From Callipepla californica brunnescens (taxonomy: Eukaryota; Chordata; Aves; Galliformes; Odontophoridae), in the NCBI GenBank assembly GCA_023055505.1, contig JALIRH010000039.1, forward strand, positions 1,736,001 to 1,800,000: 64,000 bases of DNA. The letters are read 5' to 3'. Made by a program: the position numbers and the translations under genes. Each line of letters begins with the position of its first letter. Position 1 is the first letter of the stretch. Of this stretch, positions 13,401 to 23,565 are shown piece after piece. The notes under the pieces are model-generated. The model saw only the letters and a program-made list of their open reading frames with translations, had not been told where the DNA came from and made no database searches.

Positions 13401-14049
13401 GCAGCTGCTAGAGGCCCTTCCCATAGCCCCACAATAAGCAGCATCCTCCTCTCGGCCTGCTCTTCATCTGCTCAAGCTAGCAACGCTGCAAGCTGCGTGT
13501 GCAATAATAATTGTAAATCAGGGCGAATTTTATTATTTTGGGGTTATGTTTGTCAATAAAATAAAAAAAAAAAAAAGGAAAAGATGGTGCTAGGCTGGAA
13601 GAATTTGATGGCTACGCATTGATTTTGGCATCACAGCCAGGCTGAAGTGCTTACCTTGCTGTCTGCCTTCCCCATGCTTCCTTGATTGCTCATCCTCCTG
13701 AGTTTCAACAGCTTTTGCTCAGCCACAAACTTTCACTCGCAATAAGCTTAAGCATTATCAAGGTTACGGGCTAAGCAGCGAGCTCTCTGCCCCCTAAAAA
13801 AAGCCTTCAGGCTGGATGCTTTCCAGAGCCTGCTTCAGCCCTGCCCTGTCCTCCCCGCAGCTGTTCAGGCACAAGAAGTCTGCCACCAGCTCAAAGGCAT
13901 GGCACTCACTGCTCAGTGCCTGGCAGTGCTATGCAGAGCCGTCCGCAGCACAACACACGCACAACTGGTGCTCCCCACGCTGGAGCAAGCAGATGGGACT
14001 CAGAGCACACAGAGGATAAAACAGCATTTTAACTATTTTATTTTATTTC

Positions 14050-14085
14050 TTTTTTTTTTTTTTTTTTTGGGGGGGGGGGGGGGGG
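14050..14085 (+). repeat. T19 directly followed by G17
   Basis: Nineteen T (14050-14068) run straight into seventeen G (14069-14085), followed by TGGG. The G run is long enough to form intramolecular or intermolecular quadruplex structures, and poly(dG).poly(dC) tracts are known to exclude nucleosomes. Length here is likely to vary between individuals and to be error-prone in assembly. Confidence 0.95.
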
Positions 14086-16774
14086 TGGGTCAGATGACCT
14101 GAGTTTGAAATCAAGGTGTTAAAACCCAAGAGAACGCGGATAACTGATTGGCAGGCAGTGATGTCATACCCGTGCCAATTACAGAGGTAATTCATCTGCC
14201 TGCCTCTAAAAAGAAATAATTCCCATTCTGTTACAGCCATAAGACACTGCAGACAGCCCATTTGCAGGGGATTACATGGCACTTCTCAGGTAGTTAAAGT
14301 CACTGAGCCTTTTGACCTTGTGCCTCCGACGCTACTGGAGGCATAATCACATAGGAATGCACCACTTGTCATGTGTGTCTTACTGCTTAAATAAAGCCCA
14401 GCCATCCTGCAACCTGTGCTGAGGACCTCTGGCTCATTTTCGGTGAATTACGACGAGACAACAGCATGAAAGCAATAAACAGCGCTATTAATTAGTTTAT
14501 GATATCATTTCAGGGACAGACTAGGCAGATGAAGAAACAGTAGAGAAAGCGAGTGCCACGCCAGAATAAATGCACTTCTCAGCCCATTGCCTTGCATGCA
14601 GATATTTCACCAACCGTAGTGCTTACACAAGACAAGTAAATCTTTGCACTTCTCAATCCTGAACTCACTAGAACGAGTTGCCTTGCCAGTTGTGTGGCAC
14701 ATAATGAACGTCAGGCAAGGTGAAAATTGATACCAAGAGCGCTTCTAAGAGCTAAAAAGTTAACAGCTAAACTGGAAATCAATATATGCTTTAAGTATTG
14801 ATCAGAGAGGCAGAAATCTTTTTTCCTCTGCAGAGTGAATGCTGCTACAGGTTGACCTAAAGAACAGGAAAAAGCACCTTCAGGCGTAAAATGAAACATC
14901 CCAAGCTGTGCCATACAGCCCTAGCACGAGCATGGAGGTCCATGCAGAGCAACCAGGTTTACCTCTGCCCAAAGCAAGCTTTTCAGGTTCACTGAGGAAT
15001 GAAGCAGCTGTGAAAAATGAGCATCCTATTGTCTGAGCCCTCCAGCATGCAAAAAAGCAGGAACTTCTGTGTGCCACGTCATAAACACACTTGACCCTCT
15101 GTGATCAGCTCCTCCTCCAAATTACTGTACACGTCTCTGACAGTCTCATGTAAAAAGGGTCAAGAGCGTCTCAGAAAAGGTTAGAAAATCTGTACGTCTC
15201 CAAACATTTGTTGGTCTGTATTCCTTTAACTTTGCATGATTAAATACAGCCTGCTTCTGTTCTTCCACTTTATCCTCCGGGGAAATTTATCATCAAAATT
15301 ATTGTACAGCATTCATTACTCTAGCCTCATTTAAAACCTTGCCCTACTTATTATTTAGGCTGCAAAAAAAAAAGTGCTGCTTCGTATAGTATTTCCTATA
15401 ATAGTCTCAATCATTACATTTAAAAGATTGCTGTAAGGCAGCTTAGCCTGCATTAGAGAAAAATAAAGTGGAATTCCGTAGTTAAATGTTGCACTTCTTA
15501 TTCAGCTTTTGTTTCCCGAATCATAACAACACAACATTTCAATTCCTTAAAAGGCTCTCCCTGCTAATTACCAACAGCCTGGGCTTCAGTCCTCTGCTTT
15601 GAAAGGGACACCTAGTGGCTCTTACCTGGCTGAAAAATGGGGAAGGGGAAAAGCAGCCAGCAGGCTGCAATTTGGAGGTGCAGAGTTCTTTTAAATCCAT
15701 GGCACAGAGAACAGGCAGAGCAAACAGACTGCGTGTTTTGTGGTTTGGTTTTAAGTTCCTATTCAACATTTCCTTGTAGGATGAAGATACAGACGTGGCT
15801 ATTAGAAAAAGAAATAAGATGTAGTGCCTAAAAGGAGTGAGAAAATCTAACTTAAATCCCAGTGGCAATTTGGGAAATTATTCATGCTGGCATGTGAAGC
15901 TTCTTAATTTGTGTTCCCTCGCTGATAGGACTACCCTGACACAGATCACTGCTGTTTTTCAGATAATGTCATGTATGTGTTTGCTTCACCTTTCTGTACT
16001 TCTGCAAAAGGATCATTAATCGGAGCCTGAAGCCACCGGTACAGTTTTTCTTGAAACACAGACCCTCATGGGGAGGTTATCAGTGAGAGAAACAGGTCAT
16101 AAGTTATCCCATTAGCAGCCCCAACAAGATCTTCTCCCACAGGGACTGCAGTACTGAGGACTGTGTTTTGTTTCTGGTTTGACTATAGCAAATTGAAGCA
16201 GAAACCGCAATTTGGGGCACTGCCATGCGTTAACACTGAACATTTTTTGGATACTGTGTCAAATGCATACAAGCTCGTTCAGGTCATTTTGAACTTCCTC
16301 TTTGTCTTCCCTGGACTTGACCAATCTCAGTGGCTTCTTGCTGCCCACTGGCTTCCTTTCCACCTGTTCTCCATACCAGACCAAAGACCTTGTACAGGAC
16401 TTGGGAACACAAGGAACCCCTGGTTTAATTCTCTGCCATGGAGAAAATTACCCAGCTGTATCTATCTTTGCTTCACTTTTTGATTCATGGCTATACTTTC
16501 TCCCTTTCACCTACCTGCCTTGTATTTTCGACTGATTTCTACGAGAGGCTTTGCAAAGGACATTTCAATATCATAAATAAGTGAGATAAACCAGTTCCTC
16601 TCTCTTCGTTTCTTATTGACAAGTTCAAAGACTTCTAAGAGATTAAGAGTGAAAGCCTGTAAGTGACCTGCTGGGTCATCATGTCTAGGCTTTTCCTATC
16701 ACTTCCAACCACATCCTACAGTACCTTTCTACTGGATAAGCCTGATCTTATCAGCACCTTCCAAATGTTTTCTT
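14086..16774. other. Unique non-coding sequence
   Basis: No gene is recognised. The stretch 14430-14530 is AT-rich and complex, with CGCTATTAATTAGTTTATG as its core, and may be a conserved element. An A-run lies at 15363-15372. A CTCF-like word occurs at 15607-15619 on the minus strand, beside a strong minus-strand splice-donor-like word (CAG|GTAAGAG at about 15625). From about 16230 to 16330 the minus strand has a weak echo of later CR1 reverse-transcriptase sequence, including a short AFDTVS-type string, but this is not enough to annotate on its own. Confidence 0.5.
15607..15619 (-). promoter_or_regulatory. CTCF-like core motif (candidate)
   Basis: The minus strand reads GCCACTAGGTGTC, close to the CCACTAGGGGGC core recognised by the central zinc fingers of CTCF. 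Two positions of the G-rich half differ (TGTC instead of GGGC), so affinity is uncertain. Words this good arise by chance in tens of kilobases. Confidence 0.2.
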
Positions 16775-16890
16775 TTTTCTTATCATTTCAACCAGTTTAC
16801 CAGGTACAAATGAAAGACTCAGTGGTCTATAACTCACTGGATCATTTTCTTTCTGGTGTCACAAGACGGCATTTTTGTTCTTTCTATCAA
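16775..16890 (-). pseudogene. Ancient CR1-like LINE reverse-transcriptase fragment
   Basis: Reading the minus strand from about 16880 downward gives NKNAVL, an in-frame stop, then HQKENDPVSYRPLSLSFVPG followed by KLVEMI. The part from DP onward matches the conserved N-terminal reverse-transcriptase motif of CR1-clade LINEs, in which a DP(G/V)NYRPxSL core is followed by a VPGKxxE segment. A stop codon just upstream and another about 12 codons after KLVEMI show that it is dead. The surrounding several hundred base pairs are too diverged to align by eye, although a weak later-RT echo at 16230-16330 lies on the same strand and on the expected side. Divergence is much greater than in the other CR1 copies here, so this is probably an old insertion. 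Confidence 0.65.
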
Positions 16891-17794
16891 TCGAGCAGAC
16901 ATTCCTCAGCGCCCACAGCAAGGGGAAGAAAGAGAGGTCAGTCTCAGTGGAAGGAAGAGAAGGAAACAGGACAGCAGAGCTGGTGCCCACACAGAATGTG
17001 CTGTGAATACCAGCACGTGGAAGGCACAGACAAACCAGTGAAACAATGCAAATTTGTATTTTAAGAGAAAGGCTGGGAGATGGATCCATATCTTTTAGCA
17101 GACACAAATTCGTTGTTGGATTTGTTTTTATTACTAACTGTATGAATTCGGATGCTCAGCACGTGCAGATGCATGCTGCCCTTTAACCAAACATTCTAAC
17201 ATATACCTAGCACTGTGAAAGGGTTTTCCATGGGAGGAAAATATTTTGCGTGTTTAAAATGGCTGCTGGGGAGAACGCACAAAAAGCTTCAGACGTGGCC
17301 CTCTGCAAAGAGCAGCTGAGATCTCCCCCAAAGGGGACACTGCTCTGGCTTGGGGCCAGAAGACATCAAACATGAGTGCTGTGGTCATGGGCAGTTTCTG
17401 ACTAGGCTGAGCCGTGGCCCAATAACCCATGCACTAGGCAAACACACCAGGTTAGGATGCTTACATGAGAGAAGCCAGCTTGCCACCCTCTCCAGGTCTG
17501 TAACAGCCCCAAACTTCTTCCTACATGCAACAGCTATTTTGTTATGATAGTTCTCCTGCAAAAGCTGCCCCATAAAACACTTAGTGCAACCAGCACATCT
17601 CCTGTGGCACCTTCCAGAAATGGGTGCTGGAAGCAGGCAGTGAAGAGGGCTGACTCCTGAAATGCAGGGGGGAAACCCAAGCAAATCCTCAGCACTGCAG
17701 CTTGGAGAGAAGGGGAAAGAAGAAAATTGGGCTTGTTTTATTAGAGTGATGCATCAGTTCTATCAATTGCAACTCTATTTTTTCCTTCTTTCAG

Positions 17795-17830
17795 AAATAC
17801 AACTACTATTCTCCTTGTTTCCTGAAACAA
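17795..17830 (+). other. Candidate 36-nt microexon (splice signals only)
   Basis: A pyrimidine-rich stretch ending TTTTTTCCTTCTTTCAG (AG at 17793-17794) is followed 36 nt later by the donor-like GTGAGTACT. Both signals are close to consensus. The enclosed sequence is 12 codons long and open in phase 0 (KYNYYSPCFLKQ) and in one other phase. I do not recognise the peptide. Pairs like this also arise by chance in long introns, so it is listed only as a candidate. Confidence 0.2.
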
Positions 17831-18814
17831 GTGAGTACTGTTCTCTATTCTCTAAACTGATCCTATCTATACTTAGATATTCAGAAATACAGCTAATCCC
17901 TTACATAAACACTTAACCAAAAGCATTACCTTAAGAAATTCTCGGAGCCTACCACAATCCCAGAAGAAGGTAACTGCTACCACACAAAAAAAATGTGGCA
18001 CAGCTGGTGTTTTGAAATCACCATGAAGACACACCAAAACTGCCTCTTTTCCCTCAGGACACACAAGCCCAGTGTTTCCTCCCTTCCCCCCCAACATCAG
18101 TTACTTCATTTCTGCCCCTGCCTGGCACCTCCCTGTCCACCCTATGGTATATTTTGAAGCTTGAAGTCAAACCAGCATCCCATGGCAAGCTATGTGCATC
18201 ACACACCACCTGAATGATGCAACTGGGGACTCTGGGCACGATCCACAGGCAAAGACACGAAGGGAGCCACTGGATCCTGGCAGCCAATATCACCACAATA
18301 CTTTGCTGTAGCTGGGAGCTCATGGGCTGGAACCAGTGGACCCAGAAGAGGGCCAAATTGCTCCCAGCATGACAGCCTTCCTGTCAATCCAGCCTCTATC
18401 ATTTATTTAAGTGTTCTTCTAATCTGCCAGGCTGCAGTTCATACATTTATCATCTTAAATTCTTTATGAATGGCAGGATTAACACCTCTTTCATCAAGCT
18501 GGAAGCAAGGCTGATCCCAGCTAGTTCTGATCTTGCACAGGAACCCCCAAACCTTTCAATAATTATTACATTCTGAGCTGTGGTCAGCTGTAGACAGCGT
18601 GTAAGAAGGGTGAAGGTGTTGGTAACTCAACTTTTCTGTGCAAGAAACAGCAACAGATCCATTTGCTCCCTGACCAGTCTAGAGAAAGTCCTGGCACAGA
18701 GAGGTTGGTCATGGGATTATTAGCTGCTTCCCTGAATGAGCCTCAAAAATCACACCTCTCCATATAATCACAGACCAGAAGAAATGAACTGTCAGGTTAG
18801 CAGGAATCTTCGTC

Positions 18815-18829
18815 GTTGTTGTTGTTGTT
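18815..18829 (+). repeat. GTT5 trinucleotide microsatellite
   Basis: Five perfect GTT units preceded by a degenerate CGTC unit. It is short and ordinary. Confidence 0.9.
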
Positions 18830-21169
18830 CACCATGTCCAAACTAACTGATTTTAAGCAGAAAAGTCCAGGTTCCTACATCAAAGGAGCAACTCCTTTCT
18901 GTGGTCCTTGTCAATATTACAAGAGATTAACCAGCAAAACCAGGTGCACAGATCGTGACATGACTGCTGTGTTCAGGACTCCTCAGACACATCACTGCCG
19001 CCCCAGATGTAGTACAAGCAGGTTTGGAAGCAGGCTGACTTGCCAGAGCACACCTGCAGTCATGATGTGAGTCCAGCTTCCCTCCAGCCTGACATTCATT
19101 ATCACTCCTGACATCAGCGGGATGTCAGTTGGGTCTCCTGCCCCTAGATTTGCCATCAAATGTCATTCCACATCTGGAGAATCTTTCTGAATTTGTTTCC
19201 CAGGTGCTTCTGGCAGCATCTGCCCTTTCTTGGCATTTCACACCAGCGGTATCTCCACGGTGAGCTTGGGGAGGTTTTCAAGGGGCACAGAGCAGGAGCT
19301 GCACCTCACTTCCTTCAGTTCCCCTCCAAGACCAACCCTGACACCAGCCCACCTACACCTCGAGGGTCTGCTGCTGGGATCCCATCACCCGTGCCACCCT
19401 AAAGCCATGCTTTGGAACTGAGACCAACATGAATATTTTCTTCACAGTAATACCTTTGCAGCTGAGGAGAAAGAACAGTTCACCCGGTACAATCTATGGT
19501 ACCAAACTGATACGGTCAAGGATGCAGACTTTACCTGCCATGTTATATCTGCTCATTCTAGGGAACAACTCAAATTTGACCACCTTTCCCTGCTGTCTTG
19601 CCTGTTGTTTGGGGAAACTCCATTTCCATCTACTGCTGAGCCCTACCCTTGCTCGTGCACACAAACTTGTCTCTTAATGCCCAACACCCTCCTGTGGCCT
19701 GTAGCTTTCAACCTACGTATGAGTGCTTGCACTCTGATGAGAATAATGAAAAGCGATTATCTCATCATGTCATTTACAGTGATTTTTGACTTCCATGTAG
19801 TTGCATGTAATTCTCTGTGAAGAATTCACTGCTGCTTTTCCCTGCCAGCCTCGTATCTGTTAAAAATGAAAGATTTTCAACAGGAACAGACAAGGGTCAT
19901 CTCTCCCTATGCTTTCGTTCCACAGTCAGTGTTGTAGAACAAATACTGATGAGGATCATGATGATAATGAGGGAAATAATAATGAGCATTGATCTCAATG
20001 GAGATGCTCCTCCGTTCAACCAGGCCACTGAGATGAGAATCAGGAATCCCCTGACATAAAGGATGTGTCACACTGAAGTTTAATTAACAGCAAATCACAA
20101 CCCAAATGACATATTCCCCCACTCCTCCCCCCTTCATCCTCACCCTCTCAATTTTTATAACCAACTTTTTGTAACAAAACTCTAGGGGACATTTGGATAT
20201 AGAAGAGAAAGGAAAAACTCCCATCCCCACATCCACCTCACTGCACTGCAGAAGGCAGTCAGCCATGATTCCTCTTTGCTTTTCTACATGTCCATGGAGA
20301 GACATCAGTACAGATGAGAGGAGAATTAGGTCCAGTGTGCTTCAAAAAGACATGCTTGGCATGTTATTTCACGGCTTCTCCTGCTAATGGCAACGGGGTG
20401 CGTACGTCTACTGAGAACACTCCGCACTTCTCCAGCCCTGTTTACTAGCACTTTCACAATATAAAAAAATACACACAGGTGAAACACTCAGAAGAGTGTT
20501 AGAGACCCAGCAGGAGGCCTTGCTACGAGGCCAGCTCATCTAAGCATCCAACCTTGATGTGGAGGAGCAGGTCCTGCCCCATGTCCCCGAGCACAAAGCC
20601 CCACTCAGCCCTTGCTGCACAGTGCCACATTATCTTTCTCAGAATCATACAGAAAAATTGCTGAAATCACAGTTGTTTTTTTTTACCACTCCTGAGAGAA
20701 TGGGAGAATCAAACCATGAGCAGTGGGGTGGGCAGGACCACCCCTCTTTTTGCAGCAAGGAGGATTTGCAGTGGAGTCAATCACAGTGCTGTGGCATAAG
20801 GAGCACTACAAATTTATTAGGTTGCTCCTAGCTCTTATCAGTAGAGAGATCAGAAGAGCAATCAATGCTCAAGGGAAACTCATGTCACTGAAAATAATGA
20901 AGAATGGTGTTCAGGACAGAAATACCTTTAAAATATGATTTTTGCTATTGATATTTCTGTAATGTAAGTATTTTTTATCTTGCTTTCAAACACCAAATAT
21001 TTACAAGCTTTTTCTCAATAAATATGAACAATTTTGACTGACATACTGCTCTGTAACTGACTGTACAAGATTCTGTGAAAGCAAACTTGAGTTCCTGTAC
21101 TGCCAAGAACTCAGGGACATCTTATTTTAAAATAGTTCTGCATATTTGTATACAATTTTTCTTTTTAAG

Positions 21170-21214
21170 ACAATTATAGTTGATGCATGTTCTAGACCAC
21201 ATGCATGGGATGAG
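21170..21214 (+). other. Candidate 45-nt microexon (splice signals only)
   Basis: The acceptor-like AATTTTTCTTTTTAAG ends at 21169 and the donor-like GAG|GTAAGG follows 21214. The 45 nt between are open only in phase 0, giving TIIVDACSRPHAWDE. Part of it also forms an 8-bp inverted repeat. The peptide is not recognised and there is no evidence of transcription. Confidence 0.18.
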
Positions 21215-22378
21215 GTAAGGAATATCTAAGGCAATTTAATGCTTTTATATCCATTACACATTAACTCATCACTTACTGATCACAGAAAGAATCAATGGTT
21301 CCAGTTTAATCAGTCTCCAGCGGATAAGGTCATAGACTTCTGCTGGTGTCTGCAATCAGCCACGTAAGAGGAGGATAATAGCTGAACAGTTTGAAAAGCA
21401 TCTGCCATTGGTAACCTGTCCCAAAAACATTCCCCATGGAAAACTCATGCAAAATGAAGAGCTGGACTCAAAATACAACTGCAGCACTCCACAGGAGATA
21501 CATAACAACTTGTGAGGTGCCGTCCTATGCTGTAAGCCAGACATCCCTCCTCCCTGTAAGAGCTGCTCCTCACATAGCGAGATCCAGATGATGAAGCAAA
21601 TACCACAAAGGAGGAGGACAAATCCAGTCCTTGCCCATGGCTACACTCTGTGTATAGGTAAGCAAAACTGGTGGGTAGAAACCAGCACAGGACAGGGCCA
21701 GCAGCAAGGAAGAGCCGATCCTATCTTTGGGAGAAAAAATAAATATCACATGTTCAGAAAAAGGAGCGTGAAATAAAAGGCTAAGTCTGCACAAAACCCA
21801 AAGAAGTCAGTCTTGGAAATTACAACATAACCAGTCTCTTGATTCCTGGAAGACAGCTATCTGTAATCTAATTGAATAGCTTGAAGTGCAGTGCTATTAG
21901 AGAATCAAAGCACCTGTGTCTCAGCTTCAATATCTATGAAACAGAAGTAATAGTGTTTACCCACCTCACAGAGATAACAGGGGGAGTTCCGTTTGTACAG
22001 AAATGTGATCATGTAGAAAGCATTGTGGTATAAGAGTGCTAAATATTATTATTACTTGTATGTTTTGGTACTCCAAAAACACAATTTATTCAAGCTCTTC
22101 TGTTTCTTTGCCACTTGTAAAAGGCTTCCAAAGTGGCTTAAAACCCCCGCTCAAAAATAAACATCAGAATAATGAGCTTTCCTTATTTAATTCACCAAAT
22201 CGGCACAATAAGCTCATGTTTAAACAAAAAATGAAAAGGAAACTTGCTGCTGTGCCAGAACAGCAGCACAATCAATTTTAATTAGCATTGCTCATTGTGG
22301 GAAATGATAAGGTATCAGTCATAGTAATTGGTGGTGTTGACAATTAGTCAAAGTCATTAACATCTCAAGACCCGGGAC

Positions 22379-22397
22379 AAAAAAAAAAAAAAAAAAA
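22379..22397 (+). repeat. A19 homopolymer
   Basis: Nineteen A, following CCCGGGAC and followed by GCTTGC. I could not see a matching target-site duplication or a gene-like sequence upstream, so I do not call it a processed pseudogene tail. Birds lack active L1, which makes such tails rare. Confidence 0.9.
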
Positions 22398-23550
22398 GCT
22401 TGCTGAATTTTAAATATCTGGAGGAGGCTTTACTTCCAAACGCTTAATTTTTGCACAGTCTGATAACACCGCCTACATTTATTATTTGTTATTTTCCATC
22501 GAGCACAAATGCTGCGGTAACACAGCTGGCCCGATGTCACCAGCCCTTGATCAACGTGGGCTCCCTGTTGAGGGCTGCTGTGAGCTGGGCTCCCCGCTTC
22601 CTTCATTGCTCCTTCGGACTCCAGCCAGCTCCAAACAGATCAGGAATTGCTCACAACCAAGGGCGATGCCTTGGGCTACGAGCTGGAGCGCTTCCAGACC
22701 TCACACAGCCCCACCTGGGAATTAAGTCCTTATGTACGTAGAGCCAAGGCAGATGCTGTCCGTAAGTCAAAACGTACAGCACATGAAATATAGGGAGCTC
22801 AGGGCTTCTGCCTGGTCTCGCTTACACCCGTGTGTCCCACTGACCTTTCTGCGTGCATCTGCTGTCTGACTTAAGCAGAATCTGGACTGGTGGAGGGGGT
22901 CACCCTCCCCATTACCAGCTGAGCAAACCAGATAGCCCGCTCACGTGGTGTAGATTTAAACTGACACTGGCTAAAACCTGCAGTGTTTCAGCAAAGTGAA
23001 AACATCAACTTTTGCATGAGTGGCACAACAGTATTTGTTAGTATCAGGTTATTTTGCTCATCATCTCGCTGACTTGTACCCCTCTTTCTCAGCAGGGGAC
23101 GTGGAGAAAGACAGGTGCCAGACAGCAGGAGCAGCCACAGCATGGCCAGCTGAAGACAGCTGGGTCACGTGCATGGCCAACACTGACCAAGGCAAAATAA
23201 GCCCATTTCAGTCCATTTTGTTGGTCTGTAGGGCTGTGACCCTCTGCCTCAGCTCGGAAATATGAAGCATTGAAACCTCAGCCTGTCAGTTGGTATCTGC
23301 TAGATGAGTTTCAGTTAAAACAGAGTATATTCTATACCCCACACATTTACGTTCCTTTACTGAAAACAAAGACGTATATAATACCTCAATAACCATTCTT
23401 CTGGTATAAGTAGGTGTTATAGTTTGAGGTGACTTACGTTACTTATTTGTCCTTTTGCTTACTTTAACACATTTATTTGCATGGAAATTAAAGTCGGGTA
23501 AAAATAACATCTCTTTTCTTTGCATATACATCCATTACATGGTCACAGCC

Positions 23551-23565
23551 GTTATCCTTGGCAAC
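23551..23565 (+). promoter_or_regulatory. RFX X-box-like site (candidate)
   Basis: GTTATCCTTGGCAAC has the two inverted half-sites of an RFX X-box (GTNNYC and GGCAAC) with a 3-bp spacer. The left half has one mismatch from GTTGCC. On its own it is a weak prediction. Confidence 0.25.

Larger units (their letters stand above)
4946..14049. other. Unique non-coding sequence, about 9 kb
   Basis: No exon or RNA gene was recognised. Several frames exceed 100 codons, at 6131-6577 (+), 6223-6723 (-) and 11501-12010 (+, 169 codons, the longest in the window). They lack domains, overlap one another on opposite strands and carry no repeated amino-acid pattern, so I treat them as chance. Low-complexity items are a 50-nt purine tract at 6063-6112, C10 at 6535-6544, A10 at 9902-9911 and A14 at 13563-13576. 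The stretch 10190-10460 is AT-rich with many homeodomain-type TAAT words and could be a conserved regulatory element. Confidence 0.55.

Noticed and set aside
13500..13576. AATAAA followed by A14, as if a processed transcript end
   Set aside because: The AATAAA abuts the A-run instead of lying 10-30 nt upstream. No gene-like sequence precedes it and no target duplication was seen, so it is an A-rich simple repeat.
22379..22397. A19 as a possible retroposon tail
   Set aside because: No upstream gene or SINE body is recognisable, and birds lack active L1 machinery. Slippage is sufficient.
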